Positions 8,049 to 16,100 of a DNA stretch of 64,000 nt are shown here, in pieces; within the stretch, counting starts at the first letter, position 1, and every line of letters starts with the position of its first letter. The stretch covers positions 124,001-188,000 of the forward strand of contig SSEB01000001.1 in the NCBI GenBank assembly GCA_008012115.1, in the 5' to 3' direction. The notes below the pieces were generated by a model that made no database searches, had not been told where the DNA came from, and saw nothing but the letters and a program-made list of their open reading frames with translations. Source of the DNA: Nevskiaceae bacterium (GTDB lineage: Bacteria; Pseudomonadota; Gammaproteobacteria; Nevskiales; Nevskiaceae). The translations under genes and the position numbers were made by a program.

Positions 8049-8540
8049 ATGAGTCCCGCCTTGCGGATGCTGCTGCGCGATCTCGCCGTGCTGGCGCTGA
8101 CCCTGGCGCTGTGGCGCTGGAGCCGCGAGCTCGATGCCGCGCACGGCGCGCTGGCCTTGCCGGTGGCGCTGCTGGCCGGCGCGACCGCGGCGCTGTCGGG
8201 CTTCCTGGCGCACGAATGGGGGCACCTGCTCGGCGCGCTCGCAGCCGGCAGCGCAGTGCAGATCGCGCCCTCGATGCGCTCGGTGTTCCTGTTCAAGTTC
8301 GGCGAGCGCAATGATCGCCGCCAGTACCTGTGGATGTCCGGCGGCGGCTTCGTCGCCAGCCTGCTGGTGATCGCGCTGCTGGCCGTCAGCCTGGAGTTTC
8401 ACGCCGTCGCGGACTGGACGGCGCTGGCGCTGGTCGTCGCCGGCGTCATCGCCACCTTCGTGCTGGAACTGCCGCCGGCCTGGCGCGTGCTGCGCGGCGC
8501 GGCGCCGGAGCCGGACCTGGTGAAGCTCCCGCCCGCCTGA
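8049..8540 (+). CDS. Small membrane protein with HEWGH motif (M50 peptidase-like)
   Basis: A 163-residue protein with about four hydrophobic segments. The second carries HEWGH near residue 56, an HExxH zinc motif embedded in a membrane helix, as in site-2 protease (M50) enzymes. A following SGGGFVAS segment resembles the Gly-rich second motif region of M50 proteins, but the usual NxxPxxxxDG third motif is not evident and the protein is short. It could be a minimal intramembrane protease or a degenerate relative. GGAGG precedes the ATG, and it starts 12 bases after the GST gene. Family assignment is tentative. Confidence 0.6.
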   Translation: MSPALRMLLRDLAVLALTLALWRWSRELDAAHGALALPVALLAGATAALSGFLAHEWGHLLGALAAGSAVQIAPSMRSVFLFKFGERNDRRQYLWMSGGGFVASLLVIALLAVSLEFHAVADWTALALVVAGVIATFVLELPPAWRVLRGAAPEPDLVKLPPA

Positions 8541-8561
8541 AGGCGGCGCCGCCTGGTGGGG

Positions 8562-8673
8562 CCACCCGCTGCGGCGGAAATCCCTGGGGAATTCGTTTTA
8601 TTTTGTAATACAAATATATATTTGTAATATATTAAATAACAACCAAGCCGCGCCTACCGCGTCGAGCGGGTGG
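8562..8673. repeat. 112-bp dispersed intergenic repeat, copy 2
   Basis: Termini CCACCCGCT (8562-8570) and AGCGGGTGG (8665-8673). The AT-rich core is 8595-8640 (46 bp) with about 14 of 20 paired positions around a TATATA centre. Both arms are exactly 33 bp. It lies 21 bp after the HEWGH-protein stop and 19 bp before the MFS-acyltransferase start. Confidence 0.9.
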
Positions 8674-8692
8674 CGCGAAAAACGGGAATCGC

Positions 8693-10579
8693 ATGTCCGA
8701 CACCACCGAACCGAGCCTGTTGCGCCAGCGCCGCTTCCTGCCGTTCTTCGTCACGCAGACGCTGGGCGCGTTCAACGACAACGTGTTCAAGAACGCGCTG
8801 GTGATTCTCGTCACCTTCGGCATCGCCGGACTCAGCGCCTCGCAGGTCGATGCCTACGTCAACCTCGCGGCCGGTATCTTCATCCTGCCGTTCTTCCTGT
8901 TCTCCGCCACCTGCGGCCAGCTGGCGGAGAAGTACGAGAAGTCGCGCCTGATCCGCTACACCAAGCTGCTGGAGCTGGCGATCATGCTGCTCGCCGCCGC
9001 CGGCTTCTACTGGCGCAGCGTGCCGCTGCTGATGGCGCTGCTGTTCCTGCTCGGCACGCAGGCGACGATCTTCGGGCCGGTGAAGTATTCGATCCTGCCG
9101 CAGCACCTGCGCGAGCAGGAGCTGATCAGCGGCAACGCCTGGGTGGAGTCGGCGACGTTCCTGGCGATCCTGCTCGGCACCATGCTTGGCGGCTTCCTGA
9201 TCGCGCTGCCCGGTGGCGCGCACTGGGTCGGCGGCGCGGTGATCGTCGTCGCCGCGCTGGGCTATCTCGCGGCGCGTGAAATTCCGCCGGCGCCGGCCAC
9301 CGCGCCGGCGCTCAAGATCAACTGGAATCCGGTGAGCGAGACCTGGCGCAATTTCCAGTTCATGCGCGGCAACCGCACGGTGCTGCTGTCGGTGATGGGC
9401 ATCTCCTGGTTCTGGTTCTACGGCGCCACCTTTCTCGCGCAGCTGCCGCACTACACCAAGGAATTCCTCGGCGGCAACGAGCAGGTGGTGACGGCGCTGC
9501 TCACCGTGTTCTCGCTGGGCATCGGCGTCGGCTCCTTCCTGTGCGAGCGGCTCTCGGGGCACAAGGTGGAGATCGGCCTGGTGCCGCTGGGCTCCATCGG
9601 CCTGACGCTGTTCGGCGTCGATCTCTACTTCGCCGCGCCGGACGTGGCGGCGGTGCAGGGCGAGGGCGTGTGGGCTTTCCTGCACGAGGCGCGCAACCAT
9701 CGCGTGCTGTGGGACCTGTTGCTGATCGGCGTCTCCGGCGGTCTCTACATCGTGCCGCTGTACGCGCTGATCCAGACGCGCTCGGCGGCCAGCCATCGCT
9801 CGCGCGTGATCGCCGGCAACAACATTCTCAACGCGCTGTTCATGGTGGTGTCGGCCATCATGGCCGTGGGCCTGCTCAAGGCCGGGTTGACGATTCCCGA
9901 GCTGCTGTTGACCACGGCGCTGATGAACGCCGCGGTGGCGCTGTACATCTACACCATGCTGCCGGAATTCCTGATGCGCCTGCTGGTGTGGCTGCTGATC
10001 AACACGCTGTACCGCATCCGCACCGTCGGGCTGGAGCAGAACATTCCCGAGGAGGGCGGCGCGGTGGTGGTGTGCAACCACGTCAGCTTCGTCGACGCCC
10101 TGATCGTCGGCGGCAGCATCCGCCGGCCGGTGCGCTTCGTGATGTACCACAAGATCTTCAAGATCCCGGTGCTGTCGTTCATCTTCCGCACCGCCAAGGC
10201 GATTCCCATCGCGCCGGCCAAGGAGGACGAGGCGATGATGACGCGCGCCTTCGACGAGATCGCGCGCGAGCTGGCGGAGGGCAACGTCGTCGGCATCTTC
10301 CCGGAAGGCGCCATCACGCGCGACGGGCAGATGGACAGCTTCCGCCCGGGCATCGAACGCGTGATCGCGCGCACGCCGGTGCCGGTGGTGCCGCTGGCCC
10401 TGCGCGGACTCTGGGGCAGCATTTTCAGTCGCCGCGACGACTTCCTGAAACGCATGCGCCTGCCGCGTCGCTTCTGGTCGAAGATCGAACTGGTCTCCGC
10501 ACCGCCGGTGCCGCCGGAGCAGGTGACCGCGGCGCTGCTGGAGGAAAAGGTGCGGGCGCTGCGCGGCGATGCTGCCTGA
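8693..10579 (+). CDS. MFS lysophospholipid-type transporter fused to PlsC-type acyltransferase
   Basis: A 628-residue two-domain protein. Residues about 1-410 form a 12-helix MFS transporter of the LplT type (begins with FFVTQTLGAFNDNVFKNAL). Residues about 440-620 are a glycerolipid acyltransferase with the NHVSFVD (HX4D) catalytic motif and FPEG substrate motif. Together it would flip lysophospholipid inward and re-acylate it. In E. coli these steps are split between LplT and Aas; the Aas AMP-binding (acyl-ACP synthetase) domain is absent here, so the acyl donor must come from elsewhere. Stands alone on the + strand. Confidence 0.85.
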   Translation: MSDTTEPSLLRQRRFLPFFVTQTLGAFNDNVFKNALVILVTFGIAGLSASQVDAYVNLAAGIFILPFFLFSATCGQLAEKYEKSRLIRYTKLLELAIMLLAAAGFYWRSVPLLMALLFLLGTQATIFGPVKYSILPQHLREQELISGNAWVESATFLAILLGTMLGGFLIALPGGAHWVGGAVIVVAALGYLAAREIPPAPATAPALKINWNPVSETWRNFQFMRGNRTVLLSVMGISWFWFYGATFLAQLPHYTKEFLGGNEQVVTALLTVFSLGIGVGSFLCERLSGHKVEIGLVPLGSIGLTLFGVDLYFAAPDVAAVQGEGVWAFLHEARNHRVLWDLLLIGVSGGLYIVPLYALIQTRSAASHRSRVIAGNNILNALFMVVSAIMAVGLLKAGLTIPELLLTTALMNAAVALYIYTMLPEFLMRLLVWLLINTLYRIRTVGLEQNIPEEGGAVVVCNHVSFVDALIVGGSIRRPVRFVMYHKIFKIPVLSFIFRTAKAIPIAPAKEDEAMMTRAFDEIARELAEGNVVGIFPEGAITRDGQMDSFRPGIERVIARTPVPVVPLALRGLWGSIFSRRDDFLKRMRLPRRFWSKIELVSAPPVPPEQVTAALLEEKVRALRGDAA

Positions 10580-10650
10580 AAGGCGGCTTGCCAGCGCGGC
10601 GCCGTGCAGCGGTGTTTACAAGAAATTTACGGCGAGAAATCGATTGTTCG

Positions 10651-10668
10651 GGTAATCAATTGATTACC
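10651..10668. promoter_or_regulatory. 18-bp perfect palindrome upstream of lipoprotein gene
   Basis: GGTAATCAATTGATTACC is perfectly self-complementary over 18 bases and lies 93 bp before the start of the large lipoprotein gene. This symmetry is typical of a dimeric repressor or activator operator. The binding protein is unknown. Confidence 0.5.
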
Positions 10669-10761
10669 TACTTGCCAGTTGCAGGATGTCAGCGTTAGGC
10701 GCAGAAAAGCAAAAAAAGCCAGGGACCGGCGCCCCTCCTCGCAACATGGAGTAGCTCGCCG

Positions 10762-12699
10762 ATGAACATCTCAAGCACAGTTGGTCAGGTTTTGTTCCGG
10801 GTGCTCGGCACGGCCCTGCTAGTCGTCGTGGCCGGCTGCGGTGGCAGCGGGTACAGCAGCGGGGGCGGCGGCGGCGGTGGGCCCACGCCGGCCTACGTCA
10901 CGGGCGTTGCCGCGACGGGTGCGCCGGTGGCCGGATCGACCGTGACACTCAAGGATGCCGCCGGCCATAGTGCAACGGCGACCACTGCGGCCGACGGCAG
11001 CTTCACGCTGACCGTCACGGGATTGACGGCGCCGTTCCTGGTGACGGTGCCCGCCGGTGGCGGTGCGCTTTACTCGCTTGCCGGGCAGGCCGGTGACAAG
11101 GCCAATCTGAATCCCTACACCACGGTGGTGCTGGCCGGTTATTACGCCGCGCTTGGCGGTACGGTGGCCAACACCTTCAATGGCACACCGACGCCAGCCA
11201 GTTTCCCCAGCGCGAGTCAGCTGAACCTGCTCAAGGCGCCGATCGTCAACGCGCTGCAGCCGTTCCTGAGCAATGCCAGTGTCGCCACACCCGGACAGTT
11301 CGATCCGTTCACGACGTCGTTCGCTGCCAATCACACCGGCTTCGATCAGGTACTGGACCGCACGGTGCTGAACGGCAACCTGCTGGGCTTTACGGTCGAC
11401 AACGGCAGCGGCACCACGGCCGGTGCCGTGACCAGCACGGCCACGCTGTCGGTGACCGCCGGTAGCAACAGCGCGCCAGCACAGGTGACTGTGGGTGTTA
11501 CCACGTCCAACGGCACCAGCACCAGCAGTTCCAGCCAGAGCGTGCCGGTGGGGACCAGCAGCGGCCAACAGAGCGACCTGGCGGCGGCGCAAACCGGCGT
11601 GCTGACCCTGTTCAACGCGCTGCACCAATTGGCCGTCAACAAGCCCGGCGCAGTCACCGCTGCTGATGTCGCACCCTACGTGGATAGCGTGTTCCTGGAT
11701 CACGGCGACAATGCGTCGGTGATCGAAGGCAAGATCACGCAGTTCCTGAACAGCCTGCCGGCCGGTGCCACGTTTACGCCCAGCATCTACCGCGTCAATG
11801 CGTTTTCTGACGGCACGCCGCAACTGCTCTATGCGACCGTCCGAATCGATGTGACCAGTAATAACAAGACCGAGACCAACTACCTCACCGAGGGCGACGA
11901 CTTGAACGTCGGCATGGTCTTCAAGCGGGAAACCAACGGCGGCTGGACGTTCTATGGACACCAGACCATCGCCAAGGCGCATGTCGACGTTCAGGAGCAA
12001 CGCTTCTACGATGCCAATGGCAACAACACGACGGCATCAAACAGCCTGCAGATGCAGGCGCAGGTCAGCGTTGCCAGCGGTACGCTGACCGCCGCCAGTG
12101 TCTCCGGTCCGGCCAACTCGCTGCCCGACTGCACGAAGAATCCCTCGCCGTTGACGCAATCTTCGGTCAACCTGGTCAAGGATGCCGGCACATTCAATGG
12201 CGGTGACCGCTTCGATCTGCCTTGCGCGTTTACCAATGGCGGCGCGCTCGCGGGGACGCCGCCGGCGGCCGGTACCGCGTACAGTTTCAGTCTGACCAAA
12301 GCCGACGCCACGGTCGTGCAGCAGCCGTCGGAACTCAATGCTGCGACCACCGATAACGGTGATCTGTTGACCATCAACGGTACGGCCCGCGCGCAGTTCA
12401 CCGGCACAGTCGGAACGGTGACGGGTACGCAGGTGACGCTGACCTGGACCCCGCCGCAGACTTATTCCCTGGCGTACTCCTTCATTTCGGCGTTTTGCCA
12501 GAATGCGACGGAGGTGACGTCGGGTGGCGGCAGGGATCTCAATGGAGATGCCGACAACATCCCGCCGGGTACAAACACCGGCACCATCACGATTCCCTCA
12601 CAGTGTGATGGAGCGGCGCCTGCGGGCCTGACGATCAATGTCTGGTTCGTTGGCGTGAACGGCGAGAGAAGCTTGGTGTCGCAGCACATCCACAACTGA
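10762..12699 (+). CDS. Large secreted lipoprotein with carboxypeptidase-regulatory-like domain
   Basis: A 645-residue predicted lipoprotein. The signal peptide ends in VVVAGC, followed by a Ser/Gly-rich tether (GGSGYSSGGGGGGG) that would hold the rest away from the membrane. Residues about 45-105 resemble a carboxypeptidase regulatory-like beta-sandwich (VTGVAATGAPVAGSTVTLKD), and the remainder is Thr/Ser-rich, beta-rich sequence without a recognised catalytic motif. Likely anchored to the outer membrane and surface- or periplasm-facing; role unknown. Base use is less GC-biased than in the housekeeping neighbours, as is common for surface proteins. An 18-bp palindrome lies in its upstream region. 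Confidence 0.65.
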   Translation: MNISSTVGQVLFRVLGTALLVVVAGCGGSGYSSGGGGGGGPTPAYVTGVAATGAPVAGSTVTLKDAAGHSATATTAADGSFTLTVTGLTAPFLVTVPAGGGALYSLAGQAGDKANLNPYTTVVLAGYYAALGGTVANTFNGTPTPASFPSASQLNLLKAPIVNALQPFLSNASVATPGQFDPFTTSFAANHTGFDQVLDRTVLNGNLLGFTVDNGSGTTAGAVTSTATLSVTAGSNSAPAQVTVGVTTSNGTSTSSSSQSVPVGTSSGQQSDLAAAQTGVLTLFNALHQLAVNKPGAVTAADVAPYVDSVFLDHGDNASVIEGKITQFLNSLPAGATFTPSIYRVNAFSDGTPQLLYATVRIDVTSNNKTETNYLTEGDDLNVGMVFKRETNGGWTFYGHQTIAKAHVDVQEQRFYDANGNNTTASNSLQMQAQVSVASGTLTAASVSGPANSLPDCTKNPSPLTQSSVNLVKDAGTFNGGDRFDLPCAFTNGGALAGTPPAAGTAYSFSLTKADATVVQQPSELNAATTDNGDLLTINGTARAQFTGTVGTVTGTQVTLTWTPPQTYSLAYSFISAFCQNATEVTSGGGRDLNGDADNIPPGTNTGTITIPSQCDGAAPAGLTINVWFVGVNGERSLVSQHIHN

Positions 12700-13175
12700 C
12701 GGTGCAGTCCTGCGTCCCCGTATCGTCCGGGGGCGCAGGACGCCAACGGCTGATCAGAGGTGCCTGCCTCACACGGCGTTGCCGCGCAGCACGGGCGAGA
12801 GGCGGCGGTTTTCGTTGAATCCACCCACAGGCACAGCCTTGTTCACGAGCGATGCTCATCGCTCGAAAAAATAAGTTCGCAAAGCGATTCGATTATCAAT
12901 ATCGAAAGTCACGCTCGATATACAATTTTATTATTTTTTTACTTATCAATCAAATTGTTATTTCACTCAGCAAGTTAACATCCGCATTGATCTAGATCAC
13001 TTGTAGGACTCAGAAAAACGCGCGAGTCTGGACTGCGGGCGGGTTCTCTTGCGGGCGCTGACCAGGGAGGTCGGATTTACAGCGTTGGTCGCGCAACGGG
13101 CGGTGAATTCAAACCGACGGTGTTGCACCAGGGCTGCGTACAGCGCATCTCAACTTCATCAATTTCGGGGGAAAG
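12700..13175. other. 476-bp intergenic region, AT-rich, with inverted repeats
   Basis: No convincing gene. It holds a perfect 9-bp-stem inverted repeat at 12846-12865 followed by six A residues, a TTCGAT-N7-ATCGAA repeat at 12888-12906, an AT-rich block to about 12975, and an FNR/Anr-like box at 12987-13000. It lacks the CCACCCGCT termini and 33-46-33 spacing of the dispersed repeat, so it is not a further copy. The length suggests a regulated promoter and a long leader for the surface-protein gene at 13176. Confidence 0.6.
12987..13000 (+). promoter_or_regulatory. FNR/Anr-like binding site
   Basis: TTGATCTAGATCAC matches the FNR/Anr consensus TTGAT-N4-ATCAA at 9 of 10 defined positions. It lies 176 bp before the start of the 1487-residue GlyGly-CTERM protein gene. 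If functional, it suggests oxygen-responsive expression. No FNR gene is in the window, although a CRP-family gene lies at the right edge. Confidence 0.45.
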
Positions 13176-16100
13176 ATGATGAGCATGAAATTCAGCAAAA
13201 AAGCTGTTTTGGGAGGCGCGCTGGTTGCCTTCGCGACGCTGGTCTTGGCGGCGGATGGCGATCTCGATACCACCTTTGATGCTGCCGGCGCCCATCCTGG
13301 CGCTGTGAACGTCAGTTTCCCCAGCAGCGCCGGCACGGATGCGCTGTCCTCGGCCCGCAAACAGGCGGACAACACTTATCTGGTGGCCGGCGTCCAGTCC
13401 TCTCAGAACAACGGCAATCTGGTTTACATCGCGACGCTCAACGCCGACGGCACGGTCAGCAGCGGCACGCCGCCGGTGACGGTGGATGTGACGAAACTGG
13501 CCACGGGCACCATGGCGGGTGGCGCCAACGTGGCCTCGGTACCGGTCGATGGCGCGGTCTATGTCACGGGTCAGGGCATGACCAATAACGGCACCCTGGT
13601 GCAGCAGGTGGTGACCAAGCTCAACAGCGCGGGCGTGGTGCAGGCCAGCTACGCGCGGCCCAACGGTGCCGGCAATGAATCCGGCGGCGGCAACAATGTC
13701 ATCGTCGAGACCAATGCCGCGACCAGCGGCAAGGTTGCTTCGGAAATCATCGTCGGCAGCCGCAATGCCACATCGGGCAATCGCGTCGGCGTGCTGCGCC
13801 TGAACAGCGATCTGACTCCGGACACTACCTTCGGCAGCGGCGGCACCGCGCTGCTTGCCGTGGGTGCCTATCCCACGGGCTATGTCTCCGCCGATATCGG
13901 CAACAACGGCGTCACCCTGCTGGAAGACAGCAGCGGCAACTACTACATCCTTGCTCAGGGAGCTGCCAATTTCACGACCGGCACCAACCCGAAGCCGCAG
14001 AACAAAGTCATTTTTGTCGCGAAGTTCGACACCAACGGCACCCCGGTCGCCGCCTTCGGCAACAGCAACAACGGCATCGCCACGCTGCCGATCAGTTCCG
14101 TTAACTGTACCGGTAACAGCGGCACGTGCCAGAGCGTGCAGGCTAACGGTATGGCTTTCGACGGCAATGGCAATATCGTGGTGGTGGGGCAGATGCAGGA
14201 CCCCAGCAATGCGCAAAATTCGGTCGGCTATGTTGCGCGTCTCAGCGCCAGCACCGGCGCGATGGACCAGGCCTTCGGCTCCGCGGGAACCGGCGTGGTC
14301 ATCGAAAACTTCCAGGTCAACGGCAGCAACCAGGGCAACGGCGTGGTGGCCAATTCCAGTGGCATCTACTACCTGACCTATACCAACCTGTTCAGGCTCA
14401 ACAACAGCACCGGCGCTGTCGATAACACCTTCAATTCCGCCGCTACCAATGTCAGCACGCTGAACAACAAGCAGACCAGCGATACCTCCAACTGGTTCGG
14501 CATCGCCTTGCTCGACGCCAACAACGCGCTGGTGCTGGGCGGGGTCGATGGCTACTGCGTCGGCGTTAACCTCTGCGGACAGCAGACGCTGACCAGTTCC
14601 AACCAGGCAGTCGTTGCCAAGGTCCGGCTGGTGACCGACACCACGCCCGATGCCTTCACGTTCAACGCGGTCAGCAATCAGCAGCTCGGCGTGACGGCGA
14701 CTTCGAACACGGTGACGATCAGCGGGATCAATTCGGCCGCACCGATCAGTGTCAGCGGCACCACGGGCAGCGCATACAGCATCGGTTGCAACGGCACGTT
14801 TACCTCCGCGCCAGGGACCATCAACAACGGCCAGACGGTCTGCGTGCATCACACCACGTCTTCCTCTCCGAACACGTCGGTCAGCACGACACTGAACATC
14901 GGCGGGGTCACCGGCACCTTCACTTCGACAACGGTCCCGGCGGATACCACGCCCAACGCGTACAGCTTTGCCGCCGCGACCAACCAGCCGACGAACACCC
15001 CTGTCGCCTCGCAGCCGGCGACAATCACCGGCATCAATACCGCGGCACCGGTCAGCATCAGCGGTGGCACCAATCCCGGGTACAGCGTCGGTTGCACCGG
15101 CACGTATACCAGCGCTAATGGCACCATCAACAACAATCAGACCGTCTGCGTGCGCGTCACCTCTGCCAATGCGCCGAACACATCGACGTCGACCACGCTG
15201 AACGTTGGCGGCGTCACCGCCTCGTTCCAGGTGACCACGGCCAATGGGCCTGTGGTGAGCCTGTCGTCGAACAGCCTGTCGTTCGGCAGTCATCCCACCG
15301 GTACAACCAGCGCATCGCAGTCGGTGACGTTGACCAACACCGGCACCGCTGCGCTGAACATCAGCACCATCGTGATGGCCGGCGACTACGCTCTGGCCAA
15401 CACCAGCACCTGCGCCAACGGCGGTACGGTGGCTGCCGGTGGCGGCAGCTGCAAGATCGACGTGACGTTCAGTCCCACCACCACGGGTGCGCGGCCTGGC
15501 TCGGTCACGATCAATTCCAACGCCGCGAGCAGCCCGGACACGATCACGCTCAGCGGTACGGGCACCGGTCCGGTCCCGGCGGTCACCCTGAACCCGACCA
15601 GCCTGAGCTTCCCGGGACAGAACGTCGGCACCACCAGCACGGCGATGAGTTCCACGCTGACCAACACCGGTACCGCCAGCCTGACGATCACATCGTTGGC
15701 GGCCAGCGCCCACTATGCCGTCGTCAACGGCAATAACAGTTGCCCGACCGGGACACCGATTGCGGTCAACGCCAGTTGCACCATCAACGTGACGTATAGC
15801 CCGACTGCCGCCACCGCCAACGGTGCCGACACGGGCAATGTCACCATCATGAGCAACGATCCCAACAGCCCGACCTTCCTGACGCTGTCAGGCACCGGTC
15901 TGGCGCCGATTGTCGGTCTCTCGCCCAATCCCCGGACCTTCCCGGATACCAATGTTGGCAGCACCAGCGCCGCGCAGACGGTGACGCTGAGCAACAGCGG
16001 TAACGGGACCCTGAACATCAGCAGCATCAGCGTCAGCCCGGCGGAGTACGCCAAGGCCAACACCGGCACATGTGGCGCGACCCTTGGCTCCGGCCAGAGC

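Noticed and set aside
12846..12871. Inverted repeat with A tract as a terminator of the preceding lipoprotein gene
   Set aside because: On the plus strand the stem is followed by A residues, not T, and lies about 150 bp after the stop.
12860..12980. AT-rich block before the giant surface protein as a further repeat copy
   Set aside because: Lacks both termini and the 33-46-33 spacing; its inverted repeats are shorter and differ in sequence.
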